From Patescibacteria group bacterium (GTDB taxonomy: Bacteria > Patescibacteriota > Microgenomatia > Daviesbacterales > UBA10151): a stretch of 14,272 nucleotides of DNA. The stretch covers positions 1 to 14,272 of the forward strand of contig JAHIUE010000088.1 in NCBI GenBank assembly GCA_018817205.1, written 5' to 3'. The stretch's first letter is position 1; every line of letters starts with the position of its first letter. The notes under the pieces were generated by a model. That model saw only the letters and a list, made by a program, of their open reading frames with translations, ran no database searches and was not told the origin of the DNA. A program made the translations under genes and the position numbers. Positions 1 through 6,143 of the stretch are shown in pieces.

Positions 1-79
1 CACCTCAACTTGTTGCAAGCGCTTTTTGAAGGATGCGGGACGGAATCAGTCGATAAATCGGCCAACGATACCACAAAAA
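1..79. other. Window-edge fragment, no assignable gene
   Basis: No gene can be assigned here. On the plus strand, the frame beginning at base 3 reads PQLVASAF and stops at TGA 27-29, which could be the tail of a gene lying off the window. The frame beginning at base 1 stays open to 121 but runs through the hairpin at 80-99, so it is less likely. On the minus strand a GTG at 72-74 follows GGGAGG and seven T and opens a frame that runs off the edge. None of these has a recognisable motif. Confidence 0.25.
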
Positions 80-109
80 AACCTCCCAATCGGGAGGTTC
101 TAGTTTTTT
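80..109. terminator. Bidirectional hairpin terminator with CCTCCC/GGGAGG stem
   Basis: AACCTCCC (80-87) pairs with GGGAGGTT (92-99) across a 4-nt loop, giving an 8-bp stem. Read on the plus strand it is followed by CTAG and six T. Read on the minus strand it runs directly into seven T. It therefore looks like an intrinsic terminator usable from both sides. The same stem core recurs at 394-414. Confidence 0.6.
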
Positions 110-225
110 CTTAAAGATTTAAAATCTTAAGACATCAACCAACCTCCCTTACGAGAAGTAAAATAAAACCAAAAAGAAAAATTCTTCGGTTGGCTGAACA
201 TCATAATCAATAAACTTATCACAGC

Positions 226-255
226 TTGACATTTTTATCAATAGTCAAATATAAT
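226..255 (+). promoter_or_regulatory. Sigma70-type promoter, both boxes consensus
   Basis: TTGACA at 226-231 and TATAAT at 250-255, spacing 18. Both hexamers match consensus exactly, the best promoter in the window. Expected transcription start is about 261-263, which is the ATG of the micro-ORF at 263, so the transcript would have essentially no leader. Confidence 0.8.
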
Positions 256-262
256 TAATTAT

Positions 263-364
263 ATGATGTCCAAAACAATTGTTATTGATTTAAAACCAGT
301 TGAAATTTCGATTTGCCTCCTTGTGGTCCTTTTAGTCGGGACCCTTTTGGGAGGCCTTTTTTAG
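263..364 (+). CDS. 33-aa hydrophobic single-TM micro-protein, or an about 100-nt small RNA
   Basis: The sequence encodes 33 residues from ATG ATG to TAG. The start is short and polar (MMSKTIVIDLKPVE), followed by a hydrophobic stretch of about 18 residues (SICLLVVLLVGTLLGGLF) that would form one membrane segment. There is no Shine-Dalgarno site. The TATAAT at 250-255 puts the transcript start at or next to the A of the ATG, so a leaderless mRNA is predicted. The codons for the membrane segment also form a two-tier hairpin followed by six T ending inside the stop codon (315-362), so the transcript would end at about its own stop codon. I do not recognise the peptide family. The alternative is a non-coding RNA of about 100 nt in which the ORF is accidental. 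The Lys/Asp/Glu head followed by an uninterrupted hydrophobic tail favours real coding. It was located by reading the promoter, since it is too short for ordinary gene callers. Confidence 0.5.
   Translation: MMSKTIVIDLKPVEISICLLVVLLVGTLLGGLF
315..362 (+). terminator. Two-tier intrinsic terminator inside the micro-ORF
   Basis: Outer stem GCCTCC (315-320) pairs with GGAGGC (350-355). Inner stem GGTCC (325-329) pairs with GGACC (339-343). The outer stem is followed by CTTTTTT (356-362). The T-run ends in the first base of the TAG stop codon. Confidence 0.65.
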
Positions 365-381
365 ATAAATTTATCTAAAAA
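358..381. repeat. 24-bp perfect AT-rich palindrome
   Basis: Every base from 358 to 369 pairs with its partner from 370 to 381; the central 14 bases read AGATAAATTTATCT. It begins within the T-run of the preceding terminator and overlaps the micro-ORF stop codon. It could be a dimeric regulator operator, or a second hairpin whose A-rich side also serves a minus-strand transcript. Confidence 0.6.
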
Positions 382-393
382 GAAAGGAAGTAA

Positions 394-418
394 AACCTCC
401 CGAAACGGGAGGTTTTTT
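394..418 (+). terminator. Hairpin plus T6; also masks a possible ribosome-binding site
   Basis: AACCTCCCG (394-402) pairs with CGGGAGGTT (406-414) over an AAA loop, with six T at 413-418. This is a textbook intrinsic terminator shape. However, its 3' arm contains GGGAGG (407-412) seven nt before the GTG at 420, so it could instead be an RNA switch that hides a Shine-Dalgarno site. The stem core is the same as at 80-99. Confidence 0.6.
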
Positions 419-419
419 A

Positions 420-626
420 GTGGAGAAAATGAATAATCCAGAAAGACAATTCTTAAAGATTTTCAGAAACGGTCTAAAAACACCTGATTCCCCGGGTGTG
501 AATCAAAGAATGTGGAAATATAATTCTGGGACAAATAATTATGATTATATCGGACCTGAAGTTCCTAAAGATCGTATGAAAAGAGAATTAGGAACACTTT
601 GGAAAGTTACCGAGTTGGTAAGATAA
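420..626 (+). CDS. 68-aa hypothetical protein
   Basis: I do not recognise this small soluble protein. It is basic and aromatic, with no cysteine, no membrane segment and no signal peptide. Notable stretches are NPERQFLKIFRNGL and MWKYNSGTNNYDYIGPE. Two starts are possible. GTG at 420 has GGGAGG (407-412) seven nt upstream, but that motif is buried in a hairpin. ATG at 429 has GGAG only 3 nt away, too close for normal use. No promoter is visible between the hairpin and the start, so expression would require read-through of the hairpin or translation from upstream RNA. It ends 2 bp from the recJ stop codon, converging with it. Base composition is like its neighbours. Confidence 0.5.
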   Translation: MEKMNNPERQFLKIFRNGLKTPDSPGVNQRMWKYNSGTNNYDYIGPEVPKDRMKRELGTLWKVTELVR

Positions 627-628
627 AT

Positions 629-2227
629 TTAACCTAATTTAATATCTTTAACTTTTAATTGTAATTTATCATTACCATTATAGGTATCCAGTTCCAAGTT
701 ATATGCCAGATCTATTATCTGATCTGATTTAAATTGATTAACAAGCTGCCCCATGCCAAAAGCAATTGCATCTATCGGTCCTTCGCTTCGCTCAGGATCT
801 ATGACTTTAAATTTGAGATGTTTACCATTACCTACTGTCCTCGTATCTGAAACTTGCATGTTTTTTGTTGCAAAGATAGGCTTTTTATTATCTATACCAA
901 ATGGCTCAAATTTAGAAAGTTCATATACTAGGTTTTTCGTCAGTTGTTTCGCATTAACTTCTGCATCAATCATTAGAACCTTTTCTTCTTCCGGGAGAAC
1001 AATATTGTGTTTTTCAAGTTTTTTTTGAAAAACCTCAACATGCCGGCTTAAAAGCGAAAACCCTGCCGCGCCGGGATGCCCTCCCACATCTATCAAAATA
1101 TCCGAATATTGTCTGATTATCTCAACAATATTTATCCCGTCAATTGACCTTGCGGAACCTTTGGAAACCTCCACACCTTGCGATATGGCAATGGCCGGAC
1201 GGTAAAACTCATCTGCCAGCCTACCTGCTACCAAACCAATAATTCCTGCAGACCATTCTTTGCTTGCCAAAACATGAATTTTATTTTGTTCATTGATTAA
1301 TAATTTCGCTTGCTCCAAGGCATCCATGGTCATCTTTTGTCTGGCGATATTAGTATCGCAAAGAAGCTTTGCCAATTTTTTTGCCTTTGCAGAATCTTTT
1401 GTGCAAAGCAGGCGCAGCGAATCTATGGCATGCTCTAACCTGCCCATGGCATTTAACCTCGGACCGATTATAAAACCTACTTCATATGACCCAATTTCCC
1501 CGAGAAGAAGTCCTGATTCCTTTATCAACGCAAGTAGGCCGGGGTTTTTTGTGCGATTTAAAATTTGTAATCCTTCAAAAACAAACGCCCTCCCTAAACC
1601 CAGAATGGGCATTAAATCGCAAACTTCGGCAATTGCCACAAACTGTAAAAATTCTCGAGTCAATTCTTTTTTGATAAGCGGTTTTATTAAACACCAAGCA
1701 ACTGCCGCCCCGCACATTTTGGTGGAGTGAACTATGGTATATGCATCTGGTCGCTCTTCTGAAGGAATATGATGGTCAGTAATTATCAGATCCAAACCCA
1801 AGCTTTTGGCAAATTTTGCCTGTTCTATTGCCACAATCCCATTATCAACAGTAATCACAAGAGAGGCATCTTTGCCTTTCGCATACTCCAACCCCACTTT
1901 TGATAAGCCATACCCTTCCTTTTCCCTGTGTGGAATATAGGGTAAAACTTTTGCCCCAAGAGAAACTAATCCTTTATATAAAATTGCAGAGGCACATATC
2001 CCATCAGCATCAAAGTCTCCGTAAATTATTATTAGCTCGCCCTTTTTTATCGCTGTTGAAATCCGTTTTTGGGCTTTTTTTATATCGGGGATTTTTAACT
2101 CGTTTTCATAATCTGGAATTTTGGGATTAAAAAATTGCTCTTTTTGTTTTTCTGTTTTAATGCCGCGGTTTAGAAGCAACTGTTCAACTAAATCATCGGA
2201 TTTTTTAGGAGCTACTTTCCATTTCAT
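629..2227 (-). CDS. recJ: Single-stranded-DNA-specific 5'-3' exonuclease RecJ
   Basis: 532-aa DHH-family exonuclease that degrades 5'-ended single strands in recombination (RecF pathway), mismatch and base excision repair. Visible metal-binding motifs: DFDADG (71-76), VDNG (127-130), DHH (151-153), and the DHHA1 substrate-binding signature GGHPGAAG (382-389). GPRLNAMGRL (255-264) is also typical. A C-terminal OB-like domain follows. Length is close to the usual 550-580. The start at 2227 leaves only 23 bp to the divergent CCA-enzyme gene; no Shine-Dalgarno site is seen. One oddity is residues 477-484 (DPERSEGP), encoded by a dispersed-repeat-like segment (779-797) that appears inserted in a C-terminal loop. 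The catalytic core looks intact, so activity is expected. Confidence in identity is very high. Confidence 0.97.
   Translation of the reverse strand: MKWKVAPKKSDDLVEQLLLNRGIKTEKQKEQFFNPKIPDYENELKIPDIKKAQKRISTAIKKGELIIIYGDFDADGICASAILYKGLVSLGAKVLPYIPHREKEGYGLSKVGLEYAKGKDASLVITVDNGIVAIEQAKFAKSLGLDLIITDHHIPSEERPDAYTIVHSTKMCGAAVAWCLIKPLIKKELTREFLQFVAIAEVCDLMPILGLGRAFVFEGLQILNRTKNPGLLALIKESGLLLGEIGSYEVGFIIGPRLNAMGRLEHAIDSLRLLCTKDSAKAKKLAKLLCDTNIARQKMTMDALEQAKLLINEQNKIHVLASKEWSAGIIGLVAGRLADEFYRPAIAISQGVEVSKGSARSIDGINIVEIIRQYSDILIDVGGHPGAAGFSLLSRHVEVFQKKLEKHNIVLPEEEKVLMIDAEVNAKQLTKNLVYELSKFEPFGIDNKKPIFATKNMQVSDTRTVGNGKHLKFKVIDPERSEGPIDAIAFGMGQLVNQFKSDQIIDLAYNLELDTYNGNDKLQLKVKDIKLG
779..797. repeat. 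Dispersed-repeat-like insert within recJ
   Basis: TCCTTCGCTTCGCTCAGGA on the plus strand, a quasi-palindrome read in frame as ERSEG within recJ. From memory, similar words occur many times in CPR genomes; copy number could not be checked. It lies in a poorly conserved loop between the end of one beta strand and IDAIAFG. Confidence 0.45.
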
Positions 2228-2244
2228 ACAGCAAAGGATACAAT
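2216..2244 (+). promoter_or_regulatory. Putative promoter of the CCA-enzyme gene, leaderless
   Basis: TTTCCA (2216-2221, 4 of 6 to consensus), 17-nt spacer, TACAAT (2239-2244, 5 of 6). The ATG begins at 2251, six nt after the -10, so transcription should start at or beside the start codon. The -35 lies within the recJ coding sequence. Confidence 0.45.
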
Positions 2245-2250
2245 TACATC

Positions 2251-3588
2251 ATGAATTATACACTACCGACTGAGGTAAAAATTATTTTAGACAAATTTCA
2301 AAAAACAGGGTTCCAAATCTATATTGTGGGAGGAGCAGTCCGCGACATCATTATGGGTAAGCCGGTTTCTGATTGGGATTTCACCACTGATGCAAAACCA
2401 GATGAAATCTTGAAACTTTTCCCGGAAGGCTATTATGACAATAAATTCGGTACGGTGGGCATTTCAATAGGACCCCAAAATATATTGGAAATCACTACTA
2501 TGCGCAAGGAAGGAATTTATAAGGATAGCCGCCATCCGGTTGAAGTTTCATGGACAGATAAGATAGAGGAGGATTTAGCAAGGCGGGATTTCACAATTAA
2601 TGCTATTGCGCTTAATACTTCCGGTGATTTCATTGATCCATATAACGGTAAATCGGATATAGAACAAAAAATCATCAGGTGTGTTGGTAACCCTGATCTT
2701 CGCTTCAAAGAAGATGCCCTCCGTTTAATGAGAGCGATAAGAATAGCAACAGAGCTGGAATTTACAATAGAAGAAAAAACCCTACAATCGATAAAAGAAG
2801 ACGTCGGAAACCTGCAACAAATCGCTCACGAGAGGATACGCGACGAACTCTTTAAAATCCTTATATCTGCTAACTCATATTATGGTATTGTCAAACTAAA
2901 AGAGGCGGGGATACTTAAAATTATCCTGCCGGAACTGGAAGCTTGTTTCGGCATAACCCAAGAGGGTCCAAAACACGACAGGACTTATGATATTGGTGAG
3001 CACTCCTTACTTACTTTAAAACATAGCCCATCAAATGATCCTTTGGTTAGATTAGCCGCCTTGCTTCATGATATTGGCAAGGTAGATACCGTAAGAGCTG
3101 CAAAGGATGGCAATATCACTTTTTATAACCATGATGTAGTAGGAGGAAAACTTGTCTTAGGTATTGCTGAAAGATTTAATTTGTCAAAAAAACAAACCGA
3201 TAAATTATTCCGGTTAGTCCGCTGGCATTTATTTACTGTTGACGAACGCCAAACCGATTCCGCAATAAGAAGATTTATTAAAAATGTAGGCTTGGAAAAT
3301 ATTGCAGACATGATGGCGCTTCGGATTGGTGACAGATTAGGCGGAGGAACTCAAAGAGCCGTTTCCTGGAGAATGGAAAAGTTCGAGGAAAGAATAAAAC
3401 AAGTACTTAAAAAGCCTTTTTCAATTTCTGATTTAAAAATAAATGGCCGGGATATTATGAAAACATTAAATATAAAACCCGGACCTAAAGTGGGGGAAAT
3501 ATTACAAAAACTATTTGAAGAAGTCCTGGAAGATTCATCTAAAAATAACATGGATTATCTAGTAAATAGAATAAAGAATCTAGAATAA
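2251..3588 (+). CDS. CCA-adding-type tRNA nucleotidyltransferase with HD domain
   Basis: 445-aa class II nucleotidyltransferase of the poly(A) polymerase/CCA-adding family, which builds or repairs the 3' CCA end of tRNAs. N-terminal head: GGAVRD (27-32), catalytic aspartates in DWDFTT (41-46), template-type motif RRDFTINAIA (111-120), and DALRLMRAIRIA (155-166). A middle HD phosphohydrolase-type domain carries HD at 273-274 and YNHDVVGG near 292-299. Family members can add CCA, only A, or only CC; sequence reading alone does not separate these, so no symbol is given, but a single copy would be expected to add full CCA. It diverges from recJ by 23 bp and appears leaderless. Its last six codons and stop are made of the 7-bp repeat array that flanks the next gene (3569-3598), suggesting the original C-terminus was overwritten or extended. 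Confidence 0.92.
   Translation: MNYTLPTEVKIILDKFQKTGFQIYIVGGAVRDIIMGKPVSDWDFTTDAKPDEILKLFPEGYYDNKFGTVGISIGPQNILEITTMRKEGIYKDSRHPVEVSWTDKIEEDLARRDFTINAIALNTSGDFIDPYNGKSDIEQKIIRCVGNPDLRFKEDALRLMRAIRIATELEFTIEEKTLQSIKEDVGNLQQIAHERIRDELFKILISANSYYGIVKLKEAGILKIILPELEACFGITQEGPKHDRTYDIGEHSLLTLKHSPSNDPLVRLAALLHDIGKVDTVRAAKDGNITFYNHDVVGGKLVLGIAERFNLSKKQTDKLFRLVRWHLFTVDERQTDSAIRRFIKNVGLENIADMMALRIGDRLGGGTQRAVSWRMEKFEERIKQVLKKPFSISDLKINGRDIMKTLNIKPGPKVGEILQKLFEEVLEDSSKNNMDYLVNRIKNLE
2255..2260 (-). promoter_or_regulatory. Putative -10 box for recJ
   Basis: On the minus strand TATAAT lies 27 nt before the recJ ATG, inside the first codons of the divergent gene. No good -35 is seen at 16-18 nt. If used, the recJ leader would be about 20 nt. 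Confidence 0.3.
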
Positions 3589-3598
3589 AGAATTAAGC
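3569..3598. repeat. Left heptad array: four 7-bp units plus GC
   Basis: Four consecutive 7-mers of the type GAATAAA/GAATTAA (one unit is GAATCTA), closed by GC, 30 nt in all. The CCA-enzyme stop codon (3586-3588) lies inside the third unit. An inverted counterpart of the same length is at 4035-4064. Confidence 0.7.
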
Positions 3599-3658
3599 TT
3601 TTAATAAAAACTGGATAAGAGTCTTTGTAAAAACAACCTGTGCAATGGCGAAAGGAAA

Positions 3659-3684
3659 AAGAAAATATTTAGATGTATTTTCTT
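3659..3684 (-). terminator. Weak AT-rich hairpin at the end of the four-helix-bundle gene
   Basis: AAGAAAATA (3659-3667) pairs with TATTTTCTT (3676-3684), 9 bp with an 8-nt loop. On the minus strand it overlaps the stop codon and is followed by a pyrimidine-rich tail. Low stability makes termination uncertain. Confidence 0.3.
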
Positions 3685-4034
3685 GCGCCTTTGATAAGAC
3701 CATTAATAAGCTTATGAACTTCGACAGTAAGAAAAGCTAGTGAATCAAACTTCTCTTTTGTAATATACCCTACATCTTTAGCAACTAGTACCTGATTTTG
3801 CAATTCGGTAGTTGATCCAAGAGCCATTGAATAGAATTGTATCTTTTCTTTATACGATTTGCGAGAAAATCCTTCAGCAATATTACTAGTAATAGAAATT
3901 GCGCATCGTCTCATTTGGTCTATTAAAGAATACAATTCTTCTCGAGGAAAATTCTTAGTTATCTTATAAATCTCTAGAACTAACTCGTGTCCTCTACGCC
4001 AAGCTGTCAAATCAGTAAATGATTGTATACTCAT
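3669..4034 (-). CDS. Four-helix bundle protein, 23S rRNA-IVP/S23 family
   Basis: 121 aa, the normal length for this family (TIGR02436-like; structurally related to the Avd protein of diversity-generating retroelements). Signature pieces are FTDLTAW (6-12), FPREELYSLIDQMRRCAISI (29-48), SNIAEG (50-55) and LGSTTELQNQV (72-82). Family members form pentameric basic bundles and are often encoded in intervening sequences of 23S rRNA genes; here the gene stands alone, between the CCA-enzyme gene and secF. Molecular function is not established; nucleic-acid binding is the usual guess. It is the last gene of the minus-strand string, 33 nt after secF, with no Shine-Dalgarno site. That spacer is a 7-bp repeat array ending at the base before the ATG, so the gene may have arrived separately and may depend on read-through from the sec operon. 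Confidence 0.93.
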   Translation of the reverse strand: MSIQSFTDLTAWRRGHELVLEIYKITKNFPREELYSLIDQMRRCAISITSNIAEGFSRKSYKEKIQFYSMALGSTTELQNQVLVAKDVGYITKEKFDSLAFLTVEVHKLINGLIKGARKYI

Positions 4035-4064
4035 GCTTTATTCTTAATTCTTACTGCTTAATTC
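4035..4064. repeat. Right heptad array, inverted relative to 3569-3598
   Basis: Read on the minus strand: four 7-mers (GAATTAA twice, GAATAAA, and a diverged GCAGTAA) then GC, 30 nt, identical in length to the left array and 23 of 30 bases the same when aligned in the inverted sense. It directly abuts the ATG of the four-helix-bundle gene. Confidence 0.7.
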
Positions 4065-4067
4065 TAC

Positions 4068-4943
4068 TTAGTGTCCTAACTTCTCTTCCCACCAAACCAA
4101 AAGAGCAGTAGCATTAAAGATTGAAGAATAAGTGCCGGAAATAACACCAATAAGAAGCGCCACTGTAAACCATTTTAAAGTTTCCCCTCCAAAAAGCAGT
4201 AATGCTACCAAAACAAATACCACCGTAAGGGAAGTATTTAAAGATCTGCCTAAAGTTTGGACGACCGATAAATTGGCCACATCGATAAATTTTCTGCCCA
4301 TATGTTTTGTTAAGTTTTCTCTAATCCTGTCAAAGACAACAATGGTATCATGAACCGAGAAACCGATAATTGTCAGAAGTGCTGTCACAAATAAAATATC
4401 AACTTCTACTCCCAAAAATTTTCCCAATATAGCAAATACGCCAATAACTACCAAAATATCATGTACCAGCGCTATTACTGCTGTAATACCAAAACGCCAG
4501 GATGATGCGGGTTTAGGAATTTTACGGAAGGAAAAAGCTATATATAAAACAATGAATATGGAGGCTAAAATTATGGCAATAATTGCTTTTCGAGAAAGCT
4601 CCTTGCCAATGACAGGTCCGACAAATTCCGCTCTTCGTTCCAAAACCGTACCGAATTTTTCGTTAAGACTTACTTTTAAAGTGTTGATTTTATTCTGTTC
4701 CAAAGGTTTAGTCCGAACAATAAAAGTGTTGTTTCCCGACGGAGTTATTTGGCCAACTTCTATTTCCCGGCTCTCGATTTGAGATTTTAAATCCGAGACA
4801 GTGATATTTTTTTCAAACTGATATTCAAGTAGCGCCCCGCCTGTAAAATCTATTCCCAGTTTTAGTCCGGAGATTAGTAAAAAATATAATCCCGGAAGAA
4901 TAATTAACAAAGAGAAAATAAAATAAATAGTTTTAAAACGCAT
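4068..4943 (-). CDS. secF: Protein translocase subunit SecF
   Basis: 291-aa RND-type membrane protein that works with SecD to use the proton motive force late in SecYEG export. One N-terminal membrane segment (about 7-25), then the family signature LGIDFTGG (29-36), a small periplasmic domain, VGPVIGKEL (108-116), and five C-terminal membrane segments containing SVHDTIVVFDR (196-206). Length is typical for SecF. It lies 4 nt after the 107-aa gene; GGAGG occurs about 18 nt before the ATG, too far to be ideal, so translational coupling is likely. secD is upstream in the same operon but two genes separate them. Confidence 0.97.
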   Translation of the reverse strand: MRFKTIYFIFSLLIILPGLYFLLISGLKLGIDFTGGALLEYQFEKNITVSDLKSQIESREIEVGQITPSGNNTFIVRTKPLEQNKINTLKVSLNEKFGTVLERRAEFVGPVIGKELSRKAIIAIILASIFIVLYIAFSFRKIPKPASSWRFGITAVIALVHDILVVIGVFAILGKFLGVEVDILFVTALLTIIGFSVHDTIVVFDRIRENLTKHMGRKFIDVANLSVVQTLGRSLNTSLTVVFVLVALLLFGGETLKWFTVALLIGVISGTYSSIFNATALLVWWEEKLGH

Positions 4944-4947
4944 TAAG

Positions 4948-5271
4948 TTATTTATTTTGGGCCTCCTTTAAATCCTTGTGTAATTCTTGTTTCAAATCCT
5001 CCGCGGTTTTTTGAATCTTTTCTTCAATCTTATCAACGTGATCATTTAAGAATTTCCAAATTTTACTATGATCATCTTCCTTCAAATGATTTAAGAAAAC
5101 TTTTTTATCCTGGTGCGTAAGTTCGGATAATACGGCATCCAAAATCGTGTGGTGCAAAGAAGAATCGACAAGAGCGGCCAGATGGATTCTTTGCTCTTTA
5201 GTCAAATCCATTTTATCCAGCTCTACTACAATAGATTCTATTTCGATTAAACTGGAGTAGAAATGTTTCAT
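4948..5271 (-). CDS. 107-aa acidic helical protein between secD and secF
   Basis: Unrecognised cytosolic protein, predicted almost entirely helical from its composition. Segments include LTKEQRIHLAALVDSSLHHT, LSELTHQDKKVFLNHL, and a charged C-terminal helix (DKIEEKIQKTAEDLKQELHK) that may be a coiled coil. No signal peptide, membrane segment or cysteine. The pattern resembles small conserved CPR proteins of unknown role, but no family can be named with certainty. Its ATG overlaps the upstream stop codon as ATGA, and secF follows by 4 nt, so it is co-translated with export genes and could be a cytosolic accessory of the translocon or a quality-control factor; this is inference from position only. 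Confidence 0.8.
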   Translation of the reverse strand: MKHFYSSLIEIESIVVELDKMDLTKEQRIHLAALVDSSLHHTILDAVLSELTHQDKKVFLNHLKEDDHSKIWKFLNDHVDKIEEKIQKTAEDLKQELHKDLKEAQNK

Positions 5272-6143
5272 GCTTCGCTCCTTATTTTAACAGGCCCCAG
5301 AGGCACTTCGTTTTTCGGGTCATCAATAAAAAAGTATAACACCGGGCCTTTTCTTGGACCCTCTGCCAATCCCAGATAATCCATTACCTCCGGTGATCCT
5401 CCCAAGTGTTTACCTGTCCATTGGGCAGGTCCCGCATCACCGATTACTGCTACAACTGCTTGTCCTGTTTTAGAATTTATTACCAGCATTTTCCTGTACT
5501 TAAAAAAATCCCTAAATTTATTAACATTTTCCGCATATCCCGGAACCAAAAAAGTTTGAATTGCCAAATAATAACGTTCCCTTTGTTTATCTGTATCGCT
5601 AAAATCTTGTCTGGACGGGGAAAAATAACCCCATGCCCCAAGCCCCGGGGCAATTCCGGCATCCCCATATTTTCCCCAATCCGATGTACTATCCGCATGG
5701 GCATATAAATTATCCCCCGGATATCTGTATAAATGCTGTTCCCCGCCAATCAAACCATAGTTTCTATTTAGTCTGATATTATCCATCTCTGCAGCAACTT
5801 TAAACCCAAGATTTCGGGATAAAATATCGGTAATTTCTTTTTCCTCCAGCGAATCTAAAGGTCTAACTTCTTTAGGTATTTTAATAGATAAAGCTTGGGC
5901 AAGCAGAACATTTCTGTCGTAATCTTTAAGGACATCATCGCGACTGACAGTCAAGTTGGGTGGAGGCAATTCCGGTCTGACAGGCGAAGATAAAAGCATT
6001 AATCCCCCCAAAGACCCCAGTGCCAAATGTTTCAAATGTTCTCCATGACGTTCCCAAAATTTATTTTGGACAGCCCGGTGACGGGCACTCCATTTTTTTC
6101 TTAAATATTCATAATGTGGCTTGCTGCTGATAAATTTAGTCAT
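5268..6143 (-). CDS. Membrane-anchored protein with C-terminal DPBB-like domain
   Basis: 291 aa. A strongly basic N-terminus (1-36) precedes one membrane segment (about 37-53, LKHLALGSLGGLMLLSS), then a Pro-rich linker (PELPPPN, 58-64) and an extracytoplasmic region. Residues about 218-275 (VINSKTGQAVVAVIGDAGP, then WTGKHLGGSPEVMDYLGL) resemble double-psi beta-barrel domains of the RlpA/3D/expansin type, where an Asp in the (D/N)xGP turn is near the active site; D236 is the candidate. Such domains bind or cleave peptidoglycan. The middle (65-215) is unrecognised, rich in Tyr, Gly and Asp. It overlaps secD by 4 nt (ATGA) and the next gene by 4 nt, so it is tied to the translocase operon. The cell-wall role is inference from the fold-like motif; moderate confidence. 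Confidence 0.8.
   Translation of the reverse strand: MTKFISSKPHYEYLRKKWSARHRAVQNKFWERHGEHLKHLALGSLGGLMLLSSPVRPELPPPNLTVSRDDVLKDYDRNVLLAQALSIKIPKEVRPLDSLEEKEITDILSRNLGFKVAAEMDNIRLNRNYGLIGGEQHLYRYPGDNLYAHADSTSDWGKYGDAGIAPGLGAWGYFSPSRQDFSDTDKQRERYYLAIQTFLVPGYAENVNKFRDFFKYRKMLVINSKTGQAVVAVIGDAGPAQWTGKHLGGSPEVMDYLGLAEGPRKGPVLYFFIDDPKNEVPLGPVKIRSEA

Larger units (their letters stand above)
3569..4064. mobile_element. Possible cassette: four-helix-bundle gene between inverted heptad arrays
   Basis: A 496-bp unit made of a heptad array, 70 nt of non-coding sequence, the four-helix-bundle gene and an inverted heptad array that abuts its ATG. It sits between the 3' ends of two convergent housekeeping genes. 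No transposase, target-site duplication or terminal dinucleotide rule is evident, so mobility is inference from layout only. Confidence 0.35.

Noticed and set aside
1..130. tRNA or 5S rRNA gene at the window edge
   Set aside because: No cloverleaf, no T-arm GTTCGA-type motif and no 5S core could be found.
133..205. Small structured RNA from the CCAACC/GGTTGG pair
   Set aside because: Only a 6-bp match over about 45 nt with no supporting helix or promoter; too weak to call.
1293..1730. 145-codon plus-strand open frame within recJ
   Set aside because: Entirely antisense to conserved RecJ motifs, with no start signal or protein-like features.
5480..5749. 89-codon minus-strand open frame
   Set aside because: Lies in another frame of the DPBB-like gene, whose frame shows conserved motifs and coupled overlaps at both ends.
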